Shown one piece after another: positions 6,367-15,900 of a DNA stretch of 37,193 bases. Numbering within the stretch: position 1 is the stretch's first letter; every line of letters starts with the position of its first letter. A program made the translations under genes and the position numbers. The stretch is from the NCBI GenBank assembly GCA_019186965.1, contig JABARV010000020.1, positions 1 to 37,193 on the forward strand, given 5' to 3'. The stretch comes from Turneriella sp. Its GTDB lineage: Bacteria > Spirochaetota > Leptospiria > Turneriellales > Turneriellaceae. A model generated the notes under the pieces. It searched no databases. It was not told the DNA's origin and saw only the letters and a list, made by a program, of their open reading frames with translations.

Positions 6367-7557
6367 TCATACATACCAAATAAAAACCCAATAACCAACC
6401 GCGCTCGAAAACTGCCCCAAGAAAAAAATCATAAAAATACGAAAAATACGGTTGCGGTAAAAGCTCTTAAATTTGGTCGTCGCCTCCGCCATCGATTCAA
6501 AATCTTCTACCTCGGGCTTACGAAAAATTGCCTCGACAAGTGCGGCAATCCAACCCGATTTAATTATAGGGAGAAAAGTGCTCACAGGGGAAACCACAAC
6601 TGCACCCAACCACGCCAAAAAGTGTGGCGCCCACACGAGAGTTATTATTGCGGTTACAGAGCACTTTATAATTACCCACGCTTTAAGAGTTGTAGCAAGA
6701 TCTAAGTGTTTGTTGCCCGAAAAAGTAATGTAAGTAAGTAGCGCTACGATAATAAAAATAGGCGCTAAAAAAGCAATTAGCGAACGAATAATTTTAGGTT
6801 TTTTTACGTACGAAAGATTTTCTAAATTGTGTTCACGCCCAAGTGATTCTTCTAAACCGCGCAAGTGTCCTGCCCCCATGACAACTAAAACGCGTTTCGG
6901 TTTTTTCTCCGCGTTAACGGTTGCATCGCGTACCTTTTGCGCCATGTACTGGTCGCGTTCGTCGATAATAATTTCACGTATGCGGCGGAAGGAAGGGGGT
7001 AGAGATTCGAGAACACTATGTAGTGCGTCTTTCTCCTTAAGCTTTTCGATTTCGTCGTGCTCCATCTCTTGGCTTACAAAAAGCGATGCAACAAGTTCAG
7101 CAATGAGTCGCAATTTTCCAAAAAAACCAACGCTTTGCCATACTCGCTTAAGCGTTACGCGTATTTCGCGATCGATAAACTCGTGTTTGATGTCGCATTT
7201 TTCTGAAAGTTCAATCGCTTTTTTAAATTCCGCGCCGGGAGCAGAGGTTAACCTATCGCCCATTTTTTTTTGGAAAAGCGATAATAAAATTGATGAAAGA
7301 AGAAGGTAAATTTTACCTGTCTTAATTACCTCGACAATATCCATTTTTTTCCAGTGGTTGGGGTCCTGGATATTTTTTGCACGGCCTTCATCGAGCTCGA
7401 TGAGTACTTTATCGGGTTTCTCCACTAAAATGGCGCGCTCAACGTCGTTGACGCTCTCGCGGCTTACGTGCGCAGTACCTAAAAGCAGCACTTCGCTACG
7501 CCCCATTTTTAGCCGGCGTAATTGTATCGAATACTGTCCTTGTTTTTTTGCAGCCAA
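6367..7557 (-). CDS. TraB/PrgY-family membrane protein
   Basis: 396 residues. The N-terminal TraB domain carries LLLGTAHVSRESVNDVERA, LIELDEGRAK and, near residue 230, VVMGAGHLRGLEE, the GTAH, ELD and GxxH motifs of this family. These residues are thought to form a metal-protease-like site. The C-terminal part has three or four hydrophobic segments. The start is TTG (7555-7557), supported by AAGGA about eight bases upstream and only 15 bases after the stop of the VWA/FHA gene, so the two are probably co-transcribed. In enterococci PrgY/TraB limits pheromone activity; the role in other bacteria is unknown. Confidence 0.85.
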   Translation of the reverse strand: MAAKKQGQYSIQLRRLKMGRSEVLLLGTAHVSRESVNDVERAILVEKPDKVLIELDEGRAKNIQDPNHWKKMDIVEVIKTGKIYLLLSSILLSLFQKKMGDRLTSAPGAEFKKAIELSEKCDIKHEFIDREIRVTLKRVWQSVGFFGKLRLIAELVASLFVSQEMEHDEIEKLKEKDALHSVLESLPPSFRRIREIIIDERDQYMAQKVRDATVNAEKKPKRVLVVMGAGHLRGLEESLGREHNLENLSYVKKPKIIRSLIAFLAPIFIIVALLTYITFSGNKHLDLATTLKAWVIIKCSVTAIITLVWAPHFLAWLGAVVVSPVSTFLPIIKSGWIAALVEAIFRKPEVEDFESMAEATTKFKSFYRNRIFRIFMIFFLGQFSSAVGYWVFIWYV

Positions 7558-7572
7558 AAAAAATCCTTATTT

Positions 7573-9084
7573 TTAACTTTGTTCAGACGCCATACGTACA
7601 GGGGCGGCGCTTTTTCTAAAGATGAGCTTTGTACGTCCCAATTGGATTTCGTCGAAATCGCTAAGTTCTTTTGGTCTTAATACTTTTTTACCGTTAAGGT
7701 ATGTACCTGTTTCGGATAAAAGATCGTATAAAATAAACTTTCCATCGGTTCTTTCAATTTTTGCGTGCTTGGGTGAAATTGTATTGTCGTCGATGACAAT
7801 TGAATTATCATCCGAAAAACCAAGCGTTACAACATACCAAGTAAGTTTATATTTACGTCCTGTGTGCGGTCCTTCTTTTTCAAGAAGCCAACCGTGGTAA
7901 TAGTCTATAGGTAGTTTTGCTTTTTCTAAAACGCTTTTTTTGTCGGAAAGAGGCGTAAAATCGTTTGGAGAAACATACGCCTGCGGCATCTGGTTTTCCA
8001 CTTTGACAGTAATCTCTTGCCGGCGGAAAACCAGCATCATTACAACGGCAACGAGTAAAACAACTATAAGAGCGAGCAGTACCTCAGGCATCCTTCGCCG
8101 TATCGTTTCGGAGAGATTGGCTGAAAACAGTTTTTGGCTTAGTGGGGTAGCGCTTTGCGTTTTACCTAAACTCGTGGGTATTGTGTACGAATACAACAGG
8201 GGCGATGCACCATCACCAGAACTTACTTCAATATCAACTGTTGCTCCACCTTTTTGGTTTGTCTCGTATTTCAAAAGATATTCTTTAAGACGCATTCGTG
8301 TAAGATAATGAAACACTTTGGATAAATCACGCACATCTTCAACCCGAAACGCATCGCCTCCAGAAAGGCGGGCAAGCCGGATTAATTTTTTTAAAGCCAT
8401 CGACCGACTTTTTCCCGCAATAAAAAGCGGCACAGGATTTGAGCCGTAAAGTTCGCGTAAATCGTCAAAACTGAGCCGCGAAGCGTTTTCTTTTCCATCG
8501 GTATAAAGCACAACCGCTTTGCGTGCGGGGGCGTCTGCGAGCATTTTGTGCGCTTCCAAAAGGGCTTCGTAGAGCATTGTACGCGCTCCATGCCTTTTTA
8601 AAGCACGTATCCGCTTTTTCAAAAGTTCTCTATCAGAAGTAAAATTAAGTTCACGGCGCACTTTGGAATGGAATGAGATGAGCGCGACGGTATCGTTAGG
8701 CTTTAACTTATTGATGAACGCAAGCGACGCCTTTTTAAACGTATCAAATTGTTTCTTTGAAAGAGATTTACTTAAATCGGCGAGTAAAACAGTACGCGAA
8801 GAAAATTCTTTTTCCGGTAGTGTAGTTACTTTAAGCGAACTTTGTTCAACACCATTTTCTCGAACACGAAACGAAGGCGTAGCAAGGTCGCCATCGTAAT
8901 CTGCCGCTTTTGTAGACGCGATATAAATTTCAATTTGTCCAGAGGCGTCCGCTTTTATCCCTGTAATACGGTGGGGAGTAACTTCTTGCCGCAAATCGGC
9001 ACGCGCAACCGTTCCACACGAAAGCACCGCACCCAGTGCAACGAGACATAATATTATATTCCTCTTGCGGGAGACTATCCGCAT
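7573..9084 (-). CDS. VWA domain - transmembrane - FHA domain protein
   Basis: 503 residues. An N-terminal signal sequence (possibly a lipobox at VLSC) is followed by a von Willebrand A domain at about 90-270 with an incomplete MIDAS-like motif, DLSKSLS (DxSxS), and LYTDGKENAS. A transmembrane helix (VLLALIVVLLVAVVMMLVF) lies near residue 345. A C-terminal FHA domain carries LGFSDDNSIVIDDNTISPKH and ETGTYLNGK, the phosphothreonine-binding loop pattern. The topology suggests an outside sensor or adhesion module joined to a cytoplasmic phosphopeptide reader. It sits between lepB and the TraB-family gene with gaps of 15-18 bases. Confidence 0.87.
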   Translation of the reverse strand: MRIVSRKRNIILCLVALGAVLSCGTVARADLRQEVTPHRITGIKADASGQIEIYIASTKAADYDGDLATPSFRVRENGVEQSSLKVTTLPEKEFSSRTVLLADLSKSLSKKQFDTFKKASLAFINKLKPNDTVALISFHSKVRRELNFTSDRELLKKRIRALKRHGARTMLYEALLEAHKMLADAPARKAVVLYTDGKENASRLSFDDLRELYGSNPVPLFIAGKSRSMALKKLIRLARLSGGDAFRVEDVRDLSKVFHYLTRMRLKEYLLKYETNQKGGATVDIEVSSGDGASPLLYSYTIPTSLGKTQSATPLSQKLFSANLSETIRRRMPEVLLALIVVLLVAVVMMLVFRRQEITVKVENQMPQAYVSPNDFTPLSDKKSVLEKAKLPIDYYHGWLLEKEGPHTGRKYKLTWYVVTLGFSDDNSIVIDDNTISPKHAKIERTDGKFILYDLLSETGTYLNGKKVLRPKELSDFDEIQLGRTKLIFRKSAAPVRMASEQS

Positions 9085-9102
9085 ATCTTTTATTATCGGT
9101 AG

Positions 9103-10065
9103 TTAGTATATTCTTCTAAAAGTTCTCTCCCACCGAACGTAGACACCGGTAAACTCTCCCGAAATCGTTTTGAATAAGTTTACAATCGGGTTAAGTTCGC
9201 TGTTGGTACCGGTGCCCCAGTTTACCGATAAATACGACATATAGACCTTGCCGTGGATTTTATCCGCGTCGATGAGCCCCCACGTGGGGCCTTCTGCCTG
9301 TGCATAAATTAAAATACACTGCTGCTCGGTTTTGTAGTTCGTTATTACATCCGCCTGGCAATTATTGAATTCACCGCATGCGCGTCTGTGTTTTGCTTCT
9401 ACCATTTCGCAGGCGCGCCCATCCGAGCTATGGTCACGGTTGTCGCCCATCATAAGGTATTTATGCGGCGGAATTATCCATTTGCGCCCAGGAGAAGACA
9501 TTACCGTTTCGCTTCCCCGCTTTGATTTCATAATATAATGGCGTACAAAAAGTTTTTTCGTTTTTGGGTCGATTACGTCTTCGGTATAAAGTTGTTCTAC
9601 CTCGGATGTATTCCCGTTCTGTAGCGTTTTTAGGAGCGTCTCGTTTTCCGCACGCGTCGTAGGATACTTTACCCCTGAAATAGTGATTTCATGGTTGTTG
9701 ACCTCGACCGTATCCCCCGGAACACCCACAACCCTTTTTACCAAAGTTTTATTTACATAAGACGCCGAGTCCTGTGGCGGGGTAAATGTTACAATATCTC
9801 CTCGCTCGGGGTATGCAATACGAAAGAGGTGGATATTCGTGTACGGTAAATCGATTGTATAGCGCATTTTATTCACAAAAAGAAAATCGCCAATCATGAG
9901 CGTAGGTTCCATCGATGGCGATGGGATGTTGTTTGCATCTAAAACACTAGTTTTAATTGCAAAGACGAATGCAACAAGCCACGCAAGAGAAAAAAAGCTA
10001 CGAAGCGCACGCCTATGTTTTACAGCGTCATAGATTTTAAAATATATTTGGTAAAATTTTTTCAT
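9103..10065 (-). CDS. lepB: Signal peptidase I
   Basis: 320 residues. This membrane serine protease removes signal peptides from exported proteins. One N-terminal membrane helix (about 24-42) is followed by the nucleophile in PSPSMEPTL (Ser51), KRVVGVPGDTVEV with the general-base lysine region, and GDNRDHSSDGR. The family usually reads SDSR in the last motif; Gly replaces Ser here. A long insertion after it contains several cysteines (AC, AC, NNC, QQC). The ATG at 10063-10065 is preferred to an upstream in-frame start because AAGGA precedes it and it lies four bases after the stop of the cytochrome-like gene. Confidence 0.93.
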   Translation of the reverse strand: MKKFYQIYFKIYDAVKHRRALRSFFSLAWLVAFVFAIKTSVLDANNIPSPSMEPTLMIGDFLFVNKMRYTIDLPYTNIHLFRIAYPERGDIVTFTPPQDSASYVNKTLVKRVVGVPGDTVEVNNHEITISGVKYPTTRAENETLLKTLQNGNTSEVEQLYTEDVIDPKTKKLFVRHYIMKSKRGSETVMSSPGRKWIIPPHKYLMMGDNRDHSSDGRACEMVEAKHRRACGEFNNCQADVITNYKTEQQCILIYAQAEGPTWGLIDADKIHGKVYMSYLSVNWGTGTNSELNPIVNLFKTISGEFTGVYVRWERTFRRIY

Positions 10066-10069
10066 TTTG

Positions 10070-10501
10070 TCATTCCTTATTTGTTTCGTTGTGGCAGCCT
10101 TGGCAAGCGGCAAGAATTTTTATAAAACCTTCTTTGGTGCGCATCCAATCGTTCGCGTTAAACTTACCACGCTTCAATGCATACACACGTAATTCTTCCG
10201 CTTGTTTTTGTAGCGCATACGCATAACGGATTAGCCCTTGCTTTTCCCACTTACCTACTACGCTACGGAAAGGTTTTCCATGTTCTGGATGGTCTTTAAT
10301 TTGCCAACGGACAAGACGCTGGAGCGTGTCGTCGAGCATTTTTTTATCCGAAGTCGCGATGATACTTGTAAGGTTGCGCACGGCGACATCCATCTCGATC
10401 ATCTCGCGCAACACCGCTTTACGCTCGCTGGTGCTCAGCGCGGCGGCTAAAAGGCACGAGGCGAGAAGTAAGAAAAAACTGGCATACCGAAAAAGACGCA
10501 T
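10070..10501 (-). CDS. Class II cytochrome c-like exported protein
   Basis: 143 residues with an N-terminal signal peptide and a single CXXCH haem-attachment motif (CQGCH) only seven residues from the C-terminus. This is the layout of class II cytochromes c (cytochrome c' / c-556 type four-helix bundles), and the region between is predicted mostly helical. It would be a periplasmic c-type haem protein. A good ribosome-binding site (AAGGAAGGA) precedes the ATG at 10499-10501. It lies between glyA and lepB in one transcription direction. The axial ligand and redox role cannot be judged. Confidence 0.7.
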   Translation of the reverse strand: MRLFRYASFFLLLASCLLAAALSTSERKAVLREMIEMDVAVRNLTSIIATSDKKMLDDTLQRLVRWQIKDHPEHGKPFRSVVGKWEKQGLIRYAYALQKQAEELRVYALKRGKFNANDWMRTKEGFIKILAACQGCHNETNKE

Positions 10502-10525
10502 GAAATCCTTCCTTAGTACAATTTC

Positions 10526-11788
10526 TTACGTCCCTAAGCGGAAACGCGCCATCGGGTATTTTTGGCATAATTTTTGTACCCGCTCTTTTGCAGCGTGAAG
10601 GGCAGAATCTGAACCCTTCTCATCCAAAATATCGGCGATGGTATCGGCGGTTTCTATAAAATCCGTTTTAGTAAATCCACGCGTGGTGAGCGCGGGAGAT
10701 CCCAAGCGAATGCCACTTGTAACCGCCGGCTTATTTTTATCGTACGGCAACATATTTTTGTTGGTGGTAATTTGCGCCGCCTCGAGCATCGCTTGAGCAT
10801 CCTTGCCGGTGATGCCTTTGGTGTCAAAGGTGTTGACAATCATGAGGTGGTTATCGGTGCCGCCTGAAATGAGCGTGAACTTGCGCTCCAAAAGACGCGT
10901 AGCCAACGCCGCTGCATTTTCAATCACCGCTTTCTGGTATTCCTTGAACAAAGGGGTGAGCGCCTCGCCCAACGCCACTGCTTTGGCGGCAATAACGTGC
11001 ATAAGAGGCCCCCCTTGCACTCCAGGAAAAACACGCGAGTTAATCTTCTTTATTATCTCTTCATTGTTGGTTAAAATTATTCCACCACGCGGCCCGCGCA
11101 GCGTCTTATGCGTGGTTGTCGTGACAATGTCGGCGTATTCTAAAGGCGACGGATGGAGTCCCGCCGCCACAAGGCCAGCGATGTGCGCCATATCGACCAT
11201 CACCTTTGCGCCCACGCTGTCGGCAATTTTACGAAAGCGCGGAAAATCAATCGTGCGCGGGTACGCCGATGCCCCCACAATGATGAGCTTGGGTTTGTAC
11301 TCTTTCGCTAAACGCTCTACCTGTTCAAAATCGATACGGTGGTCGGTGGGATTTACCCCGTACGCGACTGGCTTATAGTAAAGGCCAGAAAAATTTACTG
11401 CGCTTCCGTGCGTTAAATGGCCGCCGTGCGATAAATCCATCCCCATGTATGTGTCGCCGGGTTCGAGAGTTGCGTAGAACGCGGCCAAGTTGGCCGATGC
11501 GCCGCTGTGCGGCTGCACGTTTGCAAACTGCGCGTTAAAGAGTTTTTTTGCCCGCTCGATAGCCAATGTTTCGACAATGTCCGATGGGCCACAACCGCCA
11601 TAATAGCGCTTTCCCGGATAGCCTTCGGCGTACTTATTGGTGAGCGTCGAGGTGTATGCTTCGAGTACGCTGGGGGAAACAAAATTTTCAGAGGCGATGA
11701 GCTCCAAGTGTGAATCTTGCCGTTTATCTTCGGCAACAAGTGCTTCAAAAACTTCGGGGTCTTTCTTTTCAAGAATGGGGTACGACAT
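10526..11788 (-). CDS. glyA: Serine hydroxymethyltransferase
   Basis: 420 residues, the normal length. This PLP enzyme converts serine and tetrahydrofolate to glycine and 5,10-methylene-tetrahydrofolate in the cytoplasm. Landmarks are [37 protein letters not shown] and the PLP-lysine motif [15 protein letters not shown]. The ATG at 11786-11788 matches the family start ([15 protein letters not shown]); an in-frame start eleven codons upstream is rejected. It heads a minus-strand series with the cytochrome-like gene, lepB and others, and is divergent from sucB. Confidence 0.97.
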   Translation of the reverse strand: MSYPILEKKDPEVFEALVAEDKRQDSHLELIASENFVSPSVLEAYTSTLTNKYAEGYPGKRYYGGCGPSDIVETLAIERAKKLFNAQFANVQPHSGASANLAAFYATLEPGDTYMGMDLSHGGHLTHGSAVNFSGLYYKPVAYGVNPTDHRIDFEQVERLAKEYKPKLIIVGASAYPRTIDFPRFRKIADSVGAKVMVDMAHIAGLVAAGLHPSPLEYADIVTTTTHKTLRGPRGGIILTNNEEIIKKINSRVFPGVQGGPLMHVIAAKAVALGEALTPLFKEYQKAVIENAAALATRLLERKFTLISGGTDNHLMIVNTFDTKGITGKDAQAMLEAAQITTNKNMLPYDKNKPAVTSGIRLGSPALTTRGFTKTDFIETADTIADILDEKGSDSALHAAKERVQKLCQKYPMARFRLGT

Positions 11789-11874
11789 ACCGCTTAAAAA
11801 TGCATCCGCGACACACCGCAAAGAACTTTAAGGGAATGCCTTGACGTGCTACGTAAAAGATTCGTGTCACTTTT

Positions 11875-13104
11875 ATGGCAGATATAGAGGTTAAAATTCC
11901 CACAATGGGAGAATCAATCAGCGAAGGTACAATTTCGCGCTGGTTCAAAAAAGAAGGCGAAGCGGTTAAAGCCGATGAAGCGATTTTTGAAATCGAAACA
12001 GATAAAGTAACACAGGAAATTTACGCACCTTCTTCTGGTGTACTTAAAAAACTGGTTAAGGCTCAAGGAGAAAATGCACGTGTAGGTGAAGTGGTGGCGC
12101 TTATAGATACCGCAGGCGCTCCTAGCGCAAAAACGGCTACCCAAACCGAAACTCCAAAAAGCGAAAAATCCGCCCCAGCCACTACACCCCAAAAAGTTTC
12201 TCCAATGGCAGAAACCCTTCCCCCCGCTGCTAAAAAAATTGCAACAGAAAATAGCGTCGACACTACCCTAATCCAAGGTTCTGGAAAACATGGACAGGTT
12301 ACAAAAGGGGATGTCCTTAATGCAATGCAAAATAAACCGACCGCTGCGCCAAGTACAAGCGCCGCTCCACCTAAAACCATAGAACGCAAAGCGGGTGAAC
12401 GTGAAACAGTACAACCCATGTCGCGCCTTCGCCGTGCAATTGCAGAGCGCTTAGTCTCGGTACAGCAAAACGCTGCGATACTTACCACTTTTAACGAAGT
12501 CGACATGAAACCTTCGATGGATTTACGTACAAAACACAACGAAGAGTTCCAGAAAAAATACGGCGCCAAAATTGGCTTTATGAGCCTTTTTACTAAAGCA
12601 GTCGTCCATGCTCTTAAAGAAACTCCGGCGATTAACGCTGAAATTCGCGGCAACGATATTGTGTATAAAAACTACTACGATATTGGCGTTGCAGTAGGCG
12701 GTCCGCGTGGGCTTGTTGTGCCTATTGTGCGTAACGCAGACCAACTCAATTTTGCAGAAATTGAAATTGAAATTGCACGCTTGGCAACACGTGTGCGCGA
12801 AGGTACAATTACGCTCCCAGAAATGGAAGGGGGTACCTTTACAATTTCTAACGGGGGGATCTACGGTTCGATGATGTCAACCCCAATCCTTAATCCCCCG
12901 CAAAGTGGTATTTTGGGAATGCACAACATTGTAAAACGCGCTGTGGTTATCTCCGAAGGTGGCGTCGATAAAATCGAAGTACGCCCAATGATGTACATCG
13001 CGCTTTCTTACGACCACCGGATTGTCGACGGCAAAGAGGCTGTCACATTTTTAGTTAAAGTTAAAGAAGCAATTGAAGACCCCGTTAGGTTACTTCTCTT
13101 TTAG
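11875..13104 (+). CDS. sucB: Dihydrolipoamide succinyltransferase (E2 of 2-oxoglutarate dehydrogenase)
   Basis: 409 residues. It transfers the succinyl group to CoA in the 2-oxoglutarate dehydrogenase complex of the TCA cycle. The N-terminal lipoyl domain has the modified lysine in ETDKVTQEI. An Ala/Pro/Thr-rich linker leads to a peripheral-subunit-binding domain near 105-145, then the catalytic acyltransferase domain with [13 protein letters not shown]. Succinyl specificity is inferred from [19 protein letters not shown] at the start. The genes for E1 and E3 are not nearby. The 3' end overlaps the convergent alkaline-phosphatase-like gene by 15 bases. Confidence 0.94.
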   Translation: MADIEVKIPTMGESISEGTISRWFKKEGEAVKADEAIFEIETDKVTQEIYAPSSGVLKKLVKAQGENARVGEVVALIDTAGAPSAKTATQTETPKSEKSAPATTPQKVSPMAETLPPAAKKIATENSVDTTLIQGSGKHGQVTKGDVLNAMQNKPTAAPSTSAAPPKTIERKAGERETVQPMSRLRRAIAERLVSVQQNAAILTTFNEVDMKPSMDLRTKHNEEFQKKYGAKIGFMSLFTKAVVHALKETPAINAEIRGNDIVYKNYYDIGVAVGGPRGLVVPIVRNADQLNFAEIEIEIARLATRVREGTITLPEMEGGTFTISNGGIYGSMMSTPILNPPQSGILGMHNIVKRAVVISEGGVDKIEVRPMMYIALSYDHRIVDGKEAVTFLVKVKEAIEDPVRLLLF

Positions 13105-13929
13105 GATACTTGCTATTGTGTCGTGTAAGGCAATATGGTTACACGGCGCTCCCATTACCGGCTGGCTATAGGGACTAATTTCCATAATCCACATCGTATG
13201 GCTTTCGGGAATGTATGCCCCATGGTGTTGCCAAAGTTTTTCTCCCCTTCCATGGTCTGTTAAAACGTAATACAAAGTTTCTTTCATTTTTGCAATTTCA
13301 GAAGTTTGTATAATCTCGTGTACATAATCTGCTTCGCTCTCTACCGCGGCTAAATAAGCATTCCACTGGTTTATATGCGCAAATTCATCTGCATCGCCCA
13401 AATGCACAAACACAAACCTGTTTGATGGATTGTAAAGGAGTCTAAAACTCGCCATTACAAAAGGATCTTCGTGCGGTTTGTTTCCAATCCCTGCGATAAA
13501 AATTCGTGCACGCACTTCGATATCGTTATTAAAAATACGCTCTAAAGGTGGCCATGCCGAAAAAAGCTGTGAGTCGGGATAGTCAGAAAAAAGTGTTTTA
13601 TACAAAAATTTTCCACGGAAGTGGTTATCCTTTAAATTTTCTTGTACTTTTCCCGTGAAAATACTTGCGTATGCAGGAAGCGATAAATTTGAAGCTTGCG
13701 ACGGAACACACCCGTCGCTTTTGCCGTACCAAAACGTATTAAGGCCTAACTCGGCCATTTTTTTACGTAGTACGCTAAAAACAGGTTTACCCTCTACTTC
13801 TCGAATGCCATCGACAGCAATGGCAACAACACGCTTTATCTGTGTTGAACGCCCTATACGAAAAAGCTCCATTTCAAAAAGCGGAGAAGTTAACGCAATA
13901 AATACAAGTGAAATTTTAACAAAACCCAT
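13090..13929 (-). CDS. Alkaline-phosphatase-superfamily protein
   Basis: 279 residues with an N-terminal hydrophobic segment that may be a signal anchor. The core fits the alkaline phosphatase/phosphodiesterase fold: AIAVDGIRE (first metal Asp), [11 protein letters not shown] (nucleophile region), [11 protein letters not shown] (metal ligands), and LTDHGRG (metal Asp-His). It probably hydrolyses or transfers a phosphate- or sulfate-containing group at the cell envelope; the substrate is unknown. It lies 18 bases after the LtaS-like gene and so looks like the third gene of that operon. Its 3' end overlaps sucB. Confidence 0.75.
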   Translation of the reverse strand: MGFVKISLVFIALTSPLFEMELFRIGRSTQIKRVVAIAVDGIREVEGKPVFSVLRKKMAELGLNTFWYGKSDGCVPSQASNLSLPAYASIFTGKVQENLKDNHFRGKFLYKTLFSDYPDSQLFSAWPPLERIFNNDIEVRARIFIAGIGNKPHEDPFVMASFRLLYNPSNRFVFVHLGDADEFAHINQWNAYLAAVESEADYVHEIIQTSEIAKMKETLYYVLTDHGRGEKLWQHHGAYIPESHTMWIMEISPYSQPVMGAPCNHIALHDTIASILKEK

Positions 13930-13947
13930 GCGTATTATTTTCGGCAG

Positions 13948-15900
13948 CTAACAGGTAGAACGGTTACATAAATCATTATACCCTTTGAGGATATCGGGCT
14001 GTAAACGAAAAAACGCCTCTATTGCTTTGTATTGGTTCGAGGTAGTATCGCATCCCAAATTTTTTGCCTCTTTCCAATCTACTTTAAGGTCAAAACTTCT
14101 GCACGAACCTTCATCTTTACGTAAAATTTGCATTTTTAATAAATCTGTCGAAACGGCGGTAAGGGTGTTTTCGTTTCCGTACGTAAAAACATAGCGGCGT
14201 ACAGCCTTGGTGTTGAGCGATTCCCCTTGAAATTGCTCTTTTTTATAAGGAATACCTGAAATTTCAAGCAGCGTAGGTACAATATCTGCGTGCACAGTTG
14301 GGTATTTGACTTTGTAAGAAATCATATACCGAGGCGAATAGATAACTAACGGAGATACTATATTCTCGTTATAGCTTTCTCCCGAGTGTACACGGTTTCC
14401 CGGATGTTGGTAAAACGCTTCCCCATGGTCGCCAACAATTACAAAAATGGTATTATTAAATTTGTCCATCTCTTTTAAGCCGGTGATAATTTTTTCAATT
14501 ACTTTGTCCTGCATAAAAAGATTATTGATGTAACGGTTAAGCGACGAATCGGGTTTTACAATTTGGTGTTCAGAAGAAAAGTTTGGGTACGGCCAATGGC
14601 CAGCAAAAGTATAGTAAACGCCCAAAAATGGCTTTTCCGTTTGTTCTACAATATCAAGGAAAAAATCTACCGACTTCAATTCATCCCGCACTGCTGTTGG
14701 CCCCGCTTTATATTCAGGAACAGATTTTAGTTTATTGTAATCATAAATTTTTGTAAACCCGCGGTTCTTAAACCATGCCTTGGGGAAATACCAATTCGTA
14801 TCGGCAGGAGTAACTAAAAAAGCATCATATTTTGGCCCTAAAAAATTTACCAAGTGCGGCACTTTCAAATTTTCTTTCATAGAAAAAAATTGGATTTGTG
14901 GACTTTCGTAAAGACCGGAAAATATGGAAAAAATTGAGCGCGGTGAACTGTTATTTGAAGCGAAATGCTTAGACATATATAGCGATTTGGATAAAATCGA
15001 ATGGAGGTATGGCATAGGCATCTTGCCTGCCGCATATTTTTCAGTATCGAAAATATATTCTGAAGCGGTACTTTCTAAAAGAATAAACACGATATTGGGG
15101 TATTCGCGGCTTTTCAAGAGCAAATCTTCATTATCGACTTTTTGTTTTATAAAAAGTTTACCACCCAAATATACGTTTGCACCTGTAAGCAATGTACGCC
15201 TATGCGCTTCGCTTTTGCGCATTACTGTACGCAAAACATCGCGAAAAAAATATCCATTTGGATTAAGGCGTAATTCATCGGGGAGGATTTTAACAGCAAA
15301 AAAAATATTAACTACAAGCAACAAAGCAGATACGAGAAGAGTCTTTAATATTTGTTTTCGGGTAGGTTTCCACGGTATACTCAAGGCCAAGCCTAAATAA
15401 ACGACTATCGGGGTTAGCAATAGAAAAAAATCGCCTACAGGCAACATCGTAACGAAATTTCGTATTCCCAAAATGGAAAATAGTTCTGAAAAAAGAGCAT
15501 ACGTAAAACCAGAATTCATCGTAAAAAGAGCGTTAAAATGTGAAACTGAAATTATTGTATTCCAGAACACGAAAAAAATAAAGAGTATTAGAAAAAAAGT
15601 TTTTTTTCTTCGGTTTAATAATGAAGACTCCTTCCGTTTAAAACTCCAAAGAAAATAAATAAAAATCCAGATAAGATTAAACAAGATAAGGACAAACAAG
15701 TCATTTGCTAAGGTTAAAAAAAGAATTACTATACTACGAAAAGTTTTTTCAACGGCAAAAGGGGCTGCTTCAGATGCACGCACGCCAAAGGCAATCGCGC
15801 CGCGGTACAAAATTGCCGTAAAAATAAAAATTAAATTGAACGTTTGTAAAAAACGATTAGAACGGTATGCTTCAAAAGCAAAGTGAATTTTTTTAGTCAC
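13948..15900 (-). CDS. LtaS-like membrane-bound sulfatase-family enzyme
   Basis: 650 residues. Five hydrophobic segments in the first about 220 residues are followed by an extracytoplasmic sulfatase-fold domain. It contains NIVFILLESTASEYIF, a Ser-rich nucleophile region around SSPRSIFSIFSG, FAGHWPYP, and VGDHGEAF with GNRVHSGES. This is the layout of LtaS/OpgB/MdoB-type phosphoglycerol transferases, which move polar headgroups from lipids to envelope polymers. A spirochaete has no classical lipoteichoic acid, so a glycan or lipid modification is more likely. The GTG start overlaps the stop of the SpoIIE gene (GTGA), indicating translational coupling. Confidence 0.85.
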   Translation of the reverse strand: MTKKIHFAFEAYRSNRFLQTFNLIFIFTAILYRGAIAFGVRASEAAPFAVEKTFRSIVILFLTLANDLFVLILFNLIWIFIYFLWSFKRKESSLLNRRKKTFFLILFIFFVFWNTIISVSHFNALFTMNSGFTYALFSELFSILGIRNFVTMLPVGDFFLLLTPIVVYLGLALSIPWKPTRKQILKTLLVSALLLVVNIFFAVKILPDELRLNPNGYFFRDVLRTVMRKSEAHRRTLLTGANVYLGGKLFIKQKVDNEDLLLKSREYPNIVFILLESTASEYIFDTEKYAAGKMPMPYLHSILSKSLYMSKHFASNNSSPRSIFSIFSGLYESPQIQFFSMKENLKVPHLVNFLGPKYDAFLVTPADTNWYFPKAWFKNRGFTKIYDYNKLKSVPEYKAGPTAVRDELKSVDFFLDIVEQTEKPFLGVYYTFAGHWPYPNFSSEHQIVKPDSSLNRYINNLFMQDKVIEKIITGLKEMDKFNNTIFVIVGDHGEAFYQHPGNRVHSGESYNENIVSPLVIYSPRYMISYKVKYPTVHADIVPTLLEISGIPYKKEQFQGESLNTKAVRRYVFTYGNENTLTAVSTDLLKMQILRKDEGSCRSFDLKVDWKEAKNLGCDTTSNQYKAIEAFFRLQPDILKGYNDLCNRSTC

